Numbered from the stretch's first letter, positions 1 through 9,460 are shown. The stretch: DNA of 35,661 nucleotides from Rhodomicrobium sp. Az07 (GCF_018619475.1 NZ_JAHFZG010000024.1:1-35661); one strand, 5' to 3'. Notes: generated by a model from the letters alone, not told the origin. A program made the numbers and translations.

Positions 1-435
1 TGCTCGCCGCCTGAGACCGAGGAACGACGGCCCGGCAGGGCACACAGCCCCGGAAATTCTCGGAAACGGAAGATCCTTCCCGTCGGCCGACTATTTCAGC
101 GGCCTGTTAGACCCTAACCCTCAATGTTTGCTTGCATTAGCAAGCCAATTCGGCAGCGCAGAGATTCCAGACATGCGCCACCACCGAAGGAGGACGCTCC
201 GCACGCCTCTGAAAATGTCTGCTGTACATTTGGACAGCGACTATCGCGATCAGCCGCGAAGCAGCGCCGTGCCGCAGCCAGATGCATGCGCAATTACGAA
301 ATATTCGCTGACTAAAGCGGGCGGCGCCCGTGCCACAGAGGACTGATTCGGAGCGACTTTATGGACTATCCGTGCTAAAAATCGAAAATCGGGGCTTGAA
401 TACCATAGGCCTAAAGGCCTGGACTACGGAATGCT
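1..435. other. Left edge, no supported gene
   Basis: This stretch precedes ietA. One + strand frame is open from the window edge to about 346 and could be the 3' end of a gene starting outside the window, but the peptide matches no family I recognise and open frames are common by chance in GC-rich DNA. No clear promoter was identified for ietA, and the short AGGCC/GGCCT inverted repeat near 408-420 is too small to interpret. Confidence 0.3.
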
Positions 436-1449
436 ATGGCGCGAAGTGACCTTCTTATCAATCTCGTGAAAGCTGGCGCGAGCGGCGACACGGCAGCGTT
501 GCGCACGACGGTAGAGGCGCTCGCTGCTGATGAACGCGCCAAGCGGCATGGTGGATTTGCCGATCGCATCACGCGCGCACTGGAGGCGTCGATCAAACCG
601 GTCACTGCGAAGCAGCTGTCTGTCGCGCGCCCGTCTGATGGCACGATGGGTATACTCAGGCGTGACCCCAGACGCCCGATGGAAGAACTCTACCTCTCAA
701 AGGCGACTCGATCCCTCTGTGAAGAGTTGATTGAGGAGCAGCGGCGCGCGGATGTTCTTCGAGCGCATGGGCTCGAGCCTCGTCATCGCATCTTGCTGGT
801 GGGACCTCCCGGCAACGGCAAGACATCACTAGCCGACAGCATCGCTTATGAGCTTGCGCTGCCCTTCTTCACGGTGCGCTACGACGCGGTTGTGACGAGT
901 TATCTTGGCGAAACGGCGCAACGCTTGCGGCGGTTGTTCGACTTTGTCCGAACCGAACCGTGCGTTCTCTTTTTTGATGAGTTTGATGCGATCGGCAAGG
1001 AGCGCGGTGATCTCCACGAAACTGGTGAAATCAAGCGCGTGGTGACGACACTTCTGCTTCAGCTCGATGATCTGCCGTCGTATTGTGTTTTGGTGGCCGC
1101 TACGAATCATCCAGAGTTGCTGGACCGCGCCACATGGCGACGTTTCCAGGCCCGCCTTGTTCTCGACAAGCCCGGTGAAGAGCAATTAATCGCTTACGTC
1201 ACGGATCAGTTGCGTTCGTTAGGGGACACTCCGGGCTATACCGCCAAGCGGCTTGCCGGGGCCATTGAGCCGCAAAGTTACTCCGATGCCGAGAATTTCT
1301 TTCTTGATGTTCGCCGCCGCTTTGTCCTTGGACAGGGCTCGATCTCACTGCGCGCGGTCATTGACGACCGCGTTCGGGCCTGGCGCGAACGCAACGCTGC
1401 CGGGGCAATAGAAGATGGCGAGGGAACGGCCGATACTGCGTCTGCCTGA
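436..1449 (+). CDS. ietA: AAA+ ATPase, IetA-like partner of a subtilase
   Basis: The 337-residue protein is a single AAA+ ATPase. Walker A is GPPGNGKT with Lys129, Walker B is FFDEFD with Asp181 and Glu182, sensor 1 is AATNH, and the DRATWRRF segment supplies the arginine finger. Residues 1-90 form an ordinary soluble N-terminal region and the C-terminal helical lid is present, so the protein looks intact. It overlaps the start of the downstream subtilase by 35 bp, which implies translational coupling. An ATPase plus S8 protease pair of this order is known as IetA/IetS, described from Agrobacterium Ti plasmids as a plasmid stability (toxin-antitoxin-like) locus and later listed among anti-phage gene pairs. 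Function here is inferred from that family; the ATPase would control the protease. The ATG at 436 was chosen because the motif-bearing domain fits the family from there; the ATG at 431 is out of frame. Confidence 0.88.
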   Translation: MARSDLLINLVKAGASGDTAALRTTVEALAADERAKRHGGFADRITRALEASIKPVTAKQLSVARPSDGTMGILRRDPRRPMEELYLSKATRSLCEELIEEQRRADVLRAHGLEPRHRILLVGPPGNGKTSLADSIAYELALPFFTVRYDAVVTSYLGETAQRLRRLFDFVRTEPCVLFFDEFDAIGKERGDLHETGEIKRVVTTLLLQLDDLPSYCVLVAATNHPELLDRATWRRFQARLVLDKPGEEQLIAYVTDQLRSLGDTPGYTAKRLAGAIEPQSYSDAENFFLDVRRRFVLGQGSISLRAVIDDRVRAWRERNAAGAIEDGEGTADTASA

Positions 1450-4021
1450 TCCACGGCCGGCGCGACGCAAGAAAAAGAAGCCGCCGACCATTCCGCAGCC
1501 TCGTGGGCCCGGCCGACGGCGTCAGGGCGAACGCTTGGGTCCGCGGTTCGTCGAGCTGTCGCGGCTTGTGCAGCAACCCCTTGAGCTTGCCGAAGATCCG
1601 ACGGGAATCGCGCCCGAGCGCGCGCTGGTGTTTGAGACAGCGGGTAACATTCAGGGCTTTGCACGTGCGGCGCGCGCCGTAGGGCTCGAGGTGATTGCTG
1701 AAGTCGATGGCGATGACGTCGAAGCGTTTCCAGAAGGGTTCGAGCCAGCGCGTGGTAGCGCGAGCATTCCCCAGACGCTTTATGCCACGATGCCCACCCT
1801 AGCATCGGCGGCGCAAATCGTAAGGCTTTGGGACGCCCATCAAGCCGATCAAGACCCGCCCGATGGCGCAGCCCCCTGGTGGAAACTCTTCGATCGATTG
1901 CTGGATCTGCGCCCATGGGGTCCAGAGGATCGCTTTCCGTTGGGTGCCCGGCAGACTATCGAAAAGCGGCTGGAAGGCATTGCCGACGACGATGTTATAC
2001 GTATGGAATTCGAGATCTGGCCCTCCGCCAGCGCGGATGACCGGCGCAGATGGCGCGAGGAAGCACATGCCAAGATTACGGAACTTGGCGGCGCGATTGG
2101 TGCAAGTAGTTCCATCGCCGGACGGGGCTTTGTGTATGAGGCGTTGCTCGCGCGTTTACCCGCGCGCGCCGTGCGTGACCTTCTGGCCGATCCCAGCAAC
2201 CCCGACGGATTAGGCTGGGTGCGCGGCGTACAGTTCATTCTGCCGCAGACGATCGCTCAAGCTCTCCCAGAGGCGGGTGAGGAATTGAGGAGAGACCTTC
2301 CCGATCGTGAGGCGTTCGCGGACGACATGCCCATTCTTGGCGCGCTTTTAGATGGCACGCCTGTTGCCGCGCACCCGGCCCTCGATGGCGGTGTGGTGAT
2401 TGAAGATATTCACAATCTTGTGGGCCGATCTCAGGTGCGCCAGCGGTCTCATGCAACCGGCATGGCCTCGTTGATCTTGCGCGGTGATCTGGAGGCGGAT
2501 GGCGTTGCACTTGAGAACTCCCGCCTTCTCTGCGTTCCGATCGTCGTGGACACGGATAAGGGGGGCCGGTCTCCGGATGACATGCTTTTTGTGGATCTTC
2601 TGCATGTGGCCTTGACCCGGATGTTCATAGGCAATGCCGCGCTGGCGCCGGATGTGTTTGTCGTCAACCTTTCCATCGGCATTCACGAGATGCGTTTCGG
2701 CGGACGCATTAGTGCTCTTGCCAGGCTCCTAGACTGGTGGGCCTACGAACATGGCGTTCTCTTCGTGATTTCGTCCGGCAACATCCTCGATGCGTTGACG
2801 CTTGACCCAACGTTGCTGCCGGATTTTCTGGCGATGGACGACCAAGGACGAAGGAAGGCTGTGCGCTCGGCGTTGCGAAATGCTGCCTACGCGCGCTCCC
2901 TGTTGTCGCCTGCGGAGGCATTGAATGGATTGACCGTAGGAGCGATCTCGGAAGACCGGACGAACGCCGCGCCCATTCCTGCGGCGCATGACATCGTCGC
3001 CTTGCATGCGGATGGCCATCGGCTTCCTGCGGTGACCGCAGCCCTTGGCCTGGGTCCGTTTAGAAGCATCAAGCCGGATCTGTTGGAGACGGGCGGTGTT
3101 CACGAATTTCGCGCGGGGGGCGGCGCTCCCAATGCCAACCTCACGCTTGTGAACCGAGAAAACGGTCTCGTGGTGGCCTCGCCGCGCATCGAAGCCCGAA
3201 GGGGTATGCGCCGCACACGAGGGACCAGTTGTGCAGCCGCCCTCACATCCCGAGCCATTTTGCAGTGCGCGGGAGCTCTGCAGGAAGAGGGGGGACCCTA
3301 TGCTGACCGTGATCTTTCGCGGCGCGACCGCGCCCTTCTAACGCGTGCGCTTAGCATCAATGCGGCCGATTGGTCCGAGGAAGCCATTGCCCATGCGGCA
3401 GCGGTGTTGGAGGAATTGGGATCAAGGGCGCATGTCCGGGCGAAGGAGGATGTGTGCCGCCATTATGGGCATGGCCACCTCTCTGTGGCTCGTATGGTGG
3501 AATCGCCGGCTAACGGCGTCACCCTTGTGGCCTTGAGTGATCTTCGCAAAGATCAGGCACGCATTTTCCACCTTCCGCTTCCGCCAGCTTTATCGGGACA
3601 ACGTGTCGGACGCTCCATGCGCGTGACGCTCGCATGGTTCTCACCGACGGACAGTACCCGAGCGCGTTACCGCCTTGCCTCCCTACAGGCTATGGCCTCT
3701 GACAACATTGACGGCGAGGACGAAGACAAGGACGCGGGGTGGGGACTTTTGATGCAAGCATCCGGACCCGACGAACGGATGATTGGTCGTGGCACGGTTT
3801 GGTCGCGCCGTCTCATCCATAAACGGCTTGCGAGCCCGGCCTACGAGGACGGCGAGACCGTGCCGATCCGGGTGCAATGCCAGGACGCAAGCGGTGGAGC
3901 GCTTAGTCCGGATATCGATATCCGCTTTGCCGTTGCGGTGACCTTGGAGGTCGAAGCCGGGGTGCAGTTCGATATTCATGAGGAACTGCGCGAGAAGGTG
4001 AGGCCACGGGTGCGCCGTTAA
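1415..4021 (+). CDS. ietS: S8 subtilisin-like serine protease, IetS-like
   Basis: The 868-residue protein has a basic, proline-rich N-terminus (residues 1-40), a leader region to about residue 300, and an S8 peptidase domain. The catalytic triad is visible: Asp313 in GALLDGTPV, His346 in RSHATGMASL and Ser605 in RGTSCAAAL. Asn456 in ISSGN fits the oxyanion position. About 250 residues follow the catalytic Ser and probably form a beta-rich accessory domain. There is no signal peptide, so it should act in the cytoplasm, unlike most secreted subtilases. The start overlaps the end of the ATPase gene. In the IetAS family the protease is the toxic or effector component and the ATPase restrains or directs it; that role is inferred here. 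All catalytic residues are intact, which argues for a working enzyme. Confidence 0.87.
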   Translation: MARERPILRLPDPRPARRKKKKPPTIPQPRGPGRRRQGERLGPRFVELSRLVQQPLELAEDPTGIAPERALVFETAGNIQGFARAARAVGLEVIAEVDGDDVEAFPEGFEPARGSASIPQTLYATMPTLASAAQIVRLWDAHQADQDPPDGAAPWWKLFDRLLDLRPWGPEDRFPLGARQTIEKRLEGIADDDVIRMEFEIWPSASADDRRRWREEAHAKITELGGAIGASSSIAGRGFVYEALLARLPARAVRDLLADPSNPDGLGWVRGVQFILPQTIAQALPEAGEELRRDLPDREAFADDMPILGALLDGTPVAAHPALDGGVVIEDIHNLVGRSQVRQRSHATGMASLILRGDLEADGVALENSRLLCVPIVVDTDKGGRSPDDMLFVDLLHVALTRMFIGNAALAPDVFVVNLSIGIHEMRFGGRISALARLLDWWAYEHGVLFVISSGNILDALTLDPTLLPDFLAMDDQGRRKAVRSALRNAAYARSLLSPAEALNGLTVGAISEDRTNAAPIPAAHDIVALHADGHRLPAVTAALGLGPFRSIKPDLLETGGVHEFRAGGGAPNANLTLVNRENGLVVASPRIEARRGMRRTRGTSCAAALTSRAILQCAGALQEEGGPYADRDLSRRDRALLTRALSINAADWSEEAIAHAAAVLEELGSRAHVRAKEDVCRHYGHGHLSVARMVESPANGVTLVALSDLRKDQARIFHLPLPPALSGQRVGRSMRVTLAWFSPTDSTRARYRLASLQAMASDNIDGEDEDKDAGWGLLMQASGPDERMIGRGTVWSRRLIHKRLASPAYEDGETVPIRVQCQDASGGALSPDIDIRFAVAVTLEVEAGVQFDIHEELREKVRPRVRR

Positions 4022-4029
4022 GATGGCGG

Positions 4030-4057
4030 CGGAGCGGAAGCGGACAATCACGCTCCG
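4030..4057. terminator. Possible weak terminator hairpin after ietS
   Basis: CGGAGCG (4030-4036) and CGCTCCG (4051-4057) form a 7-bp stem with a 14-nt loop just after the ietS stop at 4021. There is no T tract, so intrinsic termination is doubtful. The rest of the gap to traF, which runs convergently, shows nothing I can name. Confidence 0.25.
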
Positions 4058-4292
4058 GCGTCATCACTGATTGCCACCTGCAGCGCGTTCCTCGCAAAGA
4101 TTGCGGCATCCGGAACCATCAATATGGGCGCTGTCCGCTCAACGTCGCGAGATGTCCGTTCCTAATCAAGCAACAGATATCTGTTGCCCACAAGCCCACA
4201 GAAGGCATCAACGTCTGCTTGTGTATGAGACCTGTCCCGATGGCAGCCCCCGGGAGAGCACTGAACCCAAGCGTCACTTTTTCGCGTGACCC

Positions 4293-4844
4293 TCACTTAT
4301 CCGAGTTTGCGATCCATATGGGTGCCGCGACTCCTGTAATGACCGAGAGCGGCAAGGGGCCAAAGTACCGGCTATCAAAACTTCGGCCATGTCCGGAAAC
4401 GAGGAACATCTCGCCTTTATTTACCACAAGCCGAACGGCAAAGACCTTCGGGAGCAACCGTCCCCTGCTATCGGCTGGGAAAGCTACGGAAGAAGGAAGA
4501 AGCCGGCCGTTGACGCGTAAGCCGTCGCCTGTCGGTTCAACGGCGTCGCCCTCGAGCGCGGCAATGGGCTTCAACATGGGCTCGAGCCCGCCAGGACAAG
4601 AGCCCTCAGACAAATAGCCCCGTGCTTTCGCCTCCAGGAAGACACCGGTTGGCGGCGGACACACGCTGACGATCTGGCCGCGCTCCAGCGGGCCATTGAC
4701 CGGCAGAACCCGCCAAATCCCAACCGGCACGGAAGGGGTTTCATTGAAGCGATAGCCCAACCTGTCCGCGACGCCTGTGAGCACGAACACAATCGCGGCC
4801 GCAATCCAGGCGGCGAGGGCTACTCGGCGGCTTTGGGATCCCAT
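4293..4844 (-). CDS. traF: Conjugal transfer signal peptidase TraF (S26)
   Basis: This 183-residue protein is an S26 signal peptidase-like enzyme of the RP4 TraF type. It has one N-terminal membrane segment (about residues 8-26), then the catalytic serine motif ETPSVPVGIWRV with Ser38, and a Lys92 in CPGGLEPMLKPIAALEGD that fits the general base. The C-terminal SFDSRYFGPLP block is typical of the family. In RP4, TraF cyclises the TrbC pilin, so it acts in the inner membrane facing the periplasm. Its start lies inside the end of traG (25-bp overlap), so the two are translationally coupled. No trb pilus genes are in the window, so its substrate must be encoded elsewhere. Confidence 0.92.
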   Translation of the reverse strand: MGSQSRRVALAAWIAAAIVFVLTGVADRLGYRFNETPSVPVGIWRVLPVNGPLERGQIVSVCPPPTGVFLEAKARGYLSEGSCPGGLEPMLKPIAALEGDAVEPTGDGLRVNGRLLPSSVAFPADSRGRLLPKVFAVRLVVNKGEMFLVSGHGRSFDSRYFGPLPLSVITGVAAPIWIANSDK

Positions 4845-6667
4845 TGAAAGGCCGGTATCTGGCTGCGGTGAAGGCTGTCGGTCGCCGGCACGGGGAGCTT
4901 CGCCCTCTCACGGAAAACGGGATCGCGAAAATAAAGGCTTTGCGTACCGAAGATCGGCGCGTGCCCCGAAACAAAGATGAGCATGTCGCCGGGCTCGATG
5001 ATGAGGTCGCCGCTGTCCTTCAGCGGTGATTTCAAGCGCATGATCTCATCGGCGGTAAGCAGCGGCCGGCTGACCTGGTGATAGGTCTTCGAAACCTGCG
5101 TCAAGACCGCGCCGAAGCGCCGGCCGCTCGTCGTGATGTCCTCCTTCACGATGGTGGCGGTGCCGACCATGCGCGACAGCCATTCGGCGGTCTCGACCCT
5201 GTTCGGCGCATAGGCGATCCGCACGTGGCAATTGGACGTGATGCTCTCGTCCTTGCCATAGGCGCCCCAGAGCTGGGACATGTCCTGCATGATGAGATAG
5301 GCCTTGATGCCGTAGCCCGCGATATAGGCGAGCGCCTCCTGGAACACTTCGAGTTTCCCGTAGGATGGAAATTCGTCGAGCATGAGGAGCAGCCGGTGCT
5401 TGTGCGGTGCCTGCGGCCGGCCGTCGACGAAGGTGATTTCCGGGCGCAACAGCACGCGGACAAGCTGGTTGATGATAAGCCGCATCAAGGGCCGCATGCG
5501 GTCCTTGTCTTCGGCGCGCACCACGAGATAGAGCGTGACGGGGCGGTCGTGGTTCATCAGATCGCCCACCTTGAAGTCGGACCGCGCCACATTCCTGGCG
5601 ACGAGCGGATCGCGATAGAGCGACAGGAACGACATCGCCGTCGAGAGCACCGAGCCCCGCTCATCGTCGGGCCGGTTCAGCATGTCGCGCGCGGCGCTTG
5701 CGATGGTGGAATGGGTTTTCTCGCCCTCGCCCCAGTTGTTGGCGATCATCTCGAAATAAAGGCTCTCAATGCGCTGGTCTGGATCGGACAGCGCGGCGGC
5801 CACATCGGGGAGCGAGCCGACCTTGCCTTCCGCGCGCTTCTTATAGAGAACGTGGAGGACCGCGCCGGTCAGAAAGGAGTGGCTCGTCTTTGCCCAATGA
5901 TCGACGAGGCCTTTGCCTTCCGGGTCGACGAGGATGGTCACGAGGTTCTGGACATCGCCAACCTCGTGAAGGCAGCCAAGCCTGATCTCTTCAAGGGGGT
6001 TGAAGCTGACGCTGCCCGAGGAGGCGCCCGGATCGAACTTCATGACGGCATTGCCGGCCTCTTTTTTCCGCCAGGCCGCCGTCAAGTTCCAGAGCTCGGC
6101 TTTCTGATCGTTGACGACAACGCTATGGGGCCAGGAAAGAAGCGTCGGCACGACAAGTCCAACGCCTTTGCCCGATCGCGTCGGTGCAATGGCGGCGACA
6201 TGCTCCGGGCCGTTGTGGCGCAGATAACGAAGCCGTTTGCGTTCATCGCGCCAGCCGCCGACATACACGCCTTCCCCGCGCTGTCCCTTTTTCGGCAAAA
6301 GCCCCGTCGCCTCGATTTCAGTCCGGCTCGCCCAATGAGCGGTCCCATGAATGCCTTCGTGGCGCTCCGCATTGCGCCCGCTGAGCGCAAGGAGGCCGAA
6401 CAGGCCGCAAGAAAGCGCAAGCGCCATGCCGGCCGAGACGGTCCGGAACACGCTGTGGGCCTGGCCGCCGAACTTGTGCTGCCAGATCAGCCACTCCCAG
6501 GGCGGATAGAGATGACCGATGAGAGGCGCGCCAAGAGCGGGATGATAGGCGAACCTTGACGCGACATACTGCGTCGCCGCGCTGTTGAGGACGACAAGGC
6601 CGATCAGGACGGCGATCGCGAGCGCTTTCCTGTCAGGCTTCGGACGCTCCGCACCGATCATCGCCAT
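4820..6667 (-). CDS. traG: Type IV coupling protein TraG (VirD4 family)
   Basis: This is the coupling ATPase that links the relaxosome to the mating channel. The N-terminus carries membrane segments (a helix just after the start and a second one preceding the ATPase domain). Walker A is PTRSGKGVGLVVPTLL and Walker B is LLLMLDEFPSYGKL. The frame is open to an ATG at 6751, but I prefer the ATG at 6667, which gives about 615 residues, because AAGGGAC lies a few bases upstream and the first membrane helix follows soon after. The gene is downstream of the relaxase gene on the same strand and overlaps traF. A palindromic site (6764-6781) lies between it and the relaxase gene. The protein looks full length for the family. 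Confidence 0.93.
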   Translation of the reverse strand: MAMIGAERPKPDRKALAIAVLIGLVVLNSAATQYVASRFAYHPALGAPLIGHLYPPWEWLIWQHKFGGQAHSVFRTVSAGMALALSCGLFGLLALSGRNAERHEGIHGTAHWASRTEIEATGLLPKKGQRGEGVYVGGWRDERKRLRYLRHNGPEHVAAIAPTRSGKGVGLVVPTLLSWPHSVVVNDQKAELWNLTAAWRKKEAGNAVMKFDPGASSGSVSFNPLEEIRLGCLHEVGDVQNLVTILVDPEGKGLVDHWAKTSHSFLTGAVLHVLYKKRAEGKVGSLPDVAAALSDPDQRIESLYFEMIANNWGEGEKTHSTIASAARDMLNRPDDERGSVLSTAMSFLSLYRDPLVARNVARSDFKVGDLMNHDRPVTLYLVVRAEDKDRMRPLMRLIINQLVRVLLRPEITFVDGRPQAPHKHRLLLMLDEFPSYGKLEVFQEALAYIAGYGIKAYLIMQDMSQLWGAYGKDESITSNCHVRIAYAPNRVETAEWLSRMVGTATIVKEDITTSGRRFGAVLTQVSKTYHQVSRPLLTADEIMRLKSPLKDSGDLIIEPGDMLIFVSGHAPIFGTQSLYFRDPVFRERAKLPVPATDSLHRSQIPAFQWDPKAAE

Positions 6668-6763
6668 TCCGTCCCTTGCCTCAAACCGCACGGCTGGAGC
6701 GAGCCTGCCTTCCCGCTGGCTTTCAAGTGTCGTGCTCTCGCCGCAAGCCAAGGATAACGACGT

Positions 6764-6781
6764 GATCGTCTATAAACAATC
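6764..6781. promoter_or_regulatory. Palindromic site 1, upstream of traG
   Basis: GATCGTCTATAAACAATC matches the dyad GATnGTnTATAnACnATC at all 14 fixed positions. It lies between the traI stop and traG, about 100 bp before the preferred traG start. It is one of five copies in the window and is probably an operator, perhaps with an embedded -10 element. Confidence 0.55.
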
Positions 6782-6801
6782 GCTTTATCTAACCGCCTGC
6801 G

Positions 6802-8433
6802 CTAAGGGCGGGAGAGGCGAGGACGCGGCGTGTTCTTCATCATGAGCCGCTGCCGCTCCGCCTCCATGGCGGGATCGCTGAACGTGATCGCAAGCGAAAG
6901 CGCTGCTGCGGCCTCGACCGCTTGTCTCTTGAAGGCGCGCGTTCCTTCGACCGCCAGGGCCTGGCCGGAAAAACGCTGCGCCCCGAGCGTCAGCGCAACG
7001 ATGGCGGCCTGGTAGGAGGCTTTGTCGATGCGGATGCGCAGCTTCTCGTCGGTGACCGCGCCTCCGTCGGCGAGGCGATAGACAAGTTCGCCGTTGCGGC
7101 CAATGACAGGGTTCAAATCCCGCAAAATGATGGTTCTTGCGGCGCCGGCATCTTTGGCTGTGAGGAAGGCAGCCGCGGTCTTAGCACCGGGTGCGGCGCT
7201 CGCGCGAAGAGCACGCAGCGCATCCCGGTCGCTCGCCTTTGCGCGCGCCTGCAAATAGGACACCCAGGTGAAGAAGTACGTCTCCTCGATTGCCGCCTCG
7301 CGCTCGCGCCGGGTGTCGGCCAGCGCGGCAAGCGCGCGCGATCGCATCAGGCGAAGCTCCGCCCGTCTCGCTTTTTTACCCAGGCGTGTCAGGCCTGAGC
7401 GGCTGACTTCGAACCTTCGTTTTGCAAAAGCCGCGTAAGCCTCGTTTCGGGCTGCGGCGCTCACCTCGCGGGATTTATGCCGGGCTTCGAGGCCTTGCTG
7501 GCGCTGGCGCACATAATCCACATAGAGCGATGCGGTGTTGAGAGGGTACAGCGGCGCGCGACCATACCCATCCTGGACGGTTGCCGGTTCAGCGAGGCCA
7601 GGCTGAAAGGCGCCAAGACGCGACGTAAGCTCTTTCATGGAAAAGGCGCGGTTCACGGTGGACGCCTTGACGGCAAGCCTGCTCTTGGCGTCGGCGATCA
7701 CAAGGCCCGCGCCCCGTCGTTTCAGGGTCAGCCCCTCGCACGCCATGATCGCGTGGATGTCGCGCCAGCAGGCTTTTTCGCCAAGCGCCGCCAGAAGCGG
7801 AGCTTCGATCTTGTCTTTCACGAAGGACAGGAAAGAGACTTCAGCGGCGTGGGCTTCAAGATCGGCAGCCCGCCCTCTGGGCCGTTTCCGCTTGGAGAGC
7901 CCGTGATTGGTTTGCGCAAGCCCATGTTTGAGTTCGAGGCTCACGCAGGCCGCCATCAGCTTGCGCTTGTCGTAATAGGGCTCGACACAGCGAAGGCTGT
8001 CCGGATCGATTTTGTTGATGGCGATGTGCAGATGGAGATGCGCCCGGTCGAGATGCAAGGCCGAGATGCGCTGATGGCGTCCCAGCCCGGCCGCTGCGCA
8101 AAGCTCGTTTTCAATATCTTCAAGCTGCGCGGGCGTCGGTGTCTCGCCGGGCTCGAACGACACCACGAGGTGGTAGGTTCGATCTGACCGGCTGCGCTTG
8201 TTGAGCGCCTGGGTGACGAGGATTTCCTTGATTGCAAGATCGGGAGCCTCCGACATGCAGTTCGTGACCCGGACGGTCCCAACCCGTCCAGCGCCTTCTT
8301 GTCCATCGAGAATATAGCTGAAGGTGCGCGTCGTGAGGGTCTCGCTCGGCGTCTGACCGTCGCCAAGGATGTAGGCGCCGAGCCGACCGAAATTTGAGGC
8401 GGCTTTAGGCCTCAGGATTCGTTTCGCGATCAT
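6802..8433 (-). CDS. traI: MOBP relaxase, TraI-like
   Basis: The 543-residue protein is a conjugative relaxase that nicks oriT and pilots the strand. Motif I (SNFGRLGAYI) carries the likely nucleophile Tyr21. Motif III is HLDRAHLHLHIAINK, with His127, Asp129 and the metal-binding His132/134/136, the classic MOBP signature. HLVVSFEPGE precedes it, also typical. The C-terminal 300 residues are rich in Arg, Ala and Lys and show no primase motif; the protein is shorter than RP4 TraI (about 730 residues). It is followed by traG and preceded by a small membrane-protein gene 34 bp upstream on the same strand. Its usual neighbour traJ is about 11.7 kb away, so the transfer operon appears split by cargo. 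Confidence 0.92.
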   Translation of the reverse strand: MIAKRILRPKAASNFGRLGAYILGDGQTPSETLTTRTFSYILDGQEGAGRVGTVRVTNCMSEAPDLAIKEILVTQALNKRSRSDRTYHLVVSFEPGETPTPAQLEDIENELCAAAGLGRHQRISALHLDRAHLHLHIAINKIDPDSLRCVEPYYDKRKLMAACVSLELKHGLAQTNHGLSKRKRPRGRAADLEAHAAEVSFLSFVKDKIEAPLLAALGEKACWRDIHAIMACEGLTLKRRGAGLVIADAKSRLAVKASTVNRAFSMKELTSRLGAFQPGLAEPATVQDGYGRAPLYPLNTASLYVDYVRQRQQGLEARHKSREVSAAARNEAYAAFAKRRFEVSRSGLTRLGKKARRAELRLMRSRALAALADTRREREAAIEETYFFTWVSYLQARAKASDRDALRALRASAAPGAKTAAAFLTAKDAGAARTIILRDLNPVIGRNGELVYRLADGGAVTDEKLRIRIDKASYQAAIVALTLGAQRFSGQALAVEGTRAFKRQAVEAAAALSLAITFSDPAMEAERQRLMMKNTPRPRLSRP

Positions 8434-8467
8434 CGCTTAACGCCCGTTTGCGGCTTGCTCGAAGGAG

Positions 8468-8920
8468 CTATCCACCGAGCCTGCGGCCGCGATCCCAGCA
8501 GCCTTGCTGCTCCACGTATCGTTTCGGGGATTCACAGGCTGCGCCGATCGCGCCGATGATCATGAAGGGGGCAAGAAACGCGCCCAGCACGAGCTGAACG
8601 AGCGTCGCCACGACGCCGTAAAAGACATTGGTCAGCCGGATGTTGACGACGAAAGCGAACAGGAGACCGACCCCGCCCAAGCCCAACAGCGCAAGGCCGT
8701 TCGACAGGTTTTCGTGCTTCGCAAGGGCATCGCTATAATAGAGGACGCCCTCCCAAAAGATGATGGCCGCGATGCCGACGCCAGCAAAGGCAGGCAGCGT
8801 CAGCAACTCGACGCCAAACCGCTTCAAGCAAAACGCGTTGTAGTGCGTGCAAAAGACGATGATCACCCCAAAGGCGCCGACTGCCATCGCGGCATAGGCG
8901 GTGATCTTCAACACAAGCAT
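8468..8920 (-). CDS. Small four-helix membrane protein, unknown
   Basis: I do not recognise the family. From the ATG at 8920 (GGGAGG six bases upstream) the product is 150 residues with about four hydrophobic segments, at roughly residues 5-22, 38-55, 70-90 and 100-125, and a polar cysteine-containing tail. The frame is open to an ATG at 9013, but the added residues are hydrophilic and the ribosome-binding site favours 8920. It ends 34 bp before traI and is likely co-transcribed with it, so a role in transfer or entry exclusion is possible but only inferred from position. Degenerate palindromic site 5 lies about 75 bp upstream. Confidence 0.65.
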   Translation of the reverse strand: MLVLKITAYAAMAVGAFGVIIVFCTHYNAFCLKRFGVELLTLPAFAGVGIAAIIFWEGVLYYSDALAKHENLSNGLALLGLGGVGLLFAFVVNIRLTNVFYGVVATLVQLVLGAFLAPFMIIGAIGAACESPKRYVEQQGCWDRGRRLGG

Positions 8921-8993
8921 GGCGCCTCCCGGCCGGTCACCCGGCGCGTCCAACGACGATCCTGTTGATGGCGCGGATCGCTCCCGCAAGCAT

Positions 8994-9011
8994 GCTCGTA
9001 TATACGCTATC
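8994..9011. promoter_or_regulatory. Degenerate palindromic site 5, traI operon
   Basis: Read on the - strand the sequence is GATAGCGTATATACGAGC, matching 12 of 14 fixed positions of the dyad GATnGTnTATAnACnATC. It sits upstream of the membrane-protein and traI genes, where an operator would be expected. Confidence 0.35.
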
Positions 9012-9128
9012 ATAACTGAAATTCACAGGTCGTCTACGACGCCTACTACTCATACTTTCTTAGGTTGGCCGCGGCCTGGCATAGGATCTCCTGCATACCA
9101 TTGAAAGACAACTGCTTGTGGAGAAACC

Positions 9129-9404
9129 ATGGCCCGCAAGCCAAGCAAAGCGGCCATCGCTGCAGCCGCTCTGAAAGAAGCCCGGTCCTTTATCGCGGCC
9201 CGCGATCGCGCCCGCACGAGAGCGGAGGCACCAGGCGGCGGAGACCCGTTCTTCCGCAATTACGAAATCGCACAAGGCCATTTGGCGCGCCTGAGGGACC
9301 TCATCGGCGAGAAGCGAGCGGGCGATCTCATCCGGGCCGAGGAGCAAAAAGGCTTCCGCTATGTCTTCGAGGAGAGCAAGAAGCCGCCCCAGCGAAAGCG
9401 CTAG
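9129..9404 (+). CDS. Small basic hypothetical protein
   Basis: This 91-residue protein is Ala, Lys and Arg rich and predicted to be mostly helical; no family is recognised. GTGGAG lies seven bases before the ATG, a credible ribosome-binding site. It is the first of a run of small + strand genes that sit between the traI operon and the defence genes. Its charge would allow nucleic acid binding, but no specific motif supports that. Confidence 0.6.
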   Translation: MARKPSKAAIAAAALKEARSFIAARDRARTRAEAPGGGDPFFRNYEIAQGHLARLRDLIGEKRAGDLIRAEEQKGFRYVFEESKKPPQRKR

Positions 9405-9460
9405 GGCCCCCGCCGGCGTCATCGGGAAGTTCGAAGTGCTGGCGTCTCGACCTACGCGAT

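Noticed and set aside
124-346. Short overlapping frames at the left edge
   Set aside because: They overlap in two frames, lack ribosome-binding sites and resemble no family.
5078-6559. Long + strand open frame opposite traG
   Set aside because: It is the mirror of a strongly supported VirD4-type gene in GC-rich DNA, with no domain motif or credible ribosome-binding site.
4820-9013. Complete type IV secretion system nearby
   Set aside because: Only the coupling protein, pilin-type peptidase and relaxase are present; no trb or virB gene was found.
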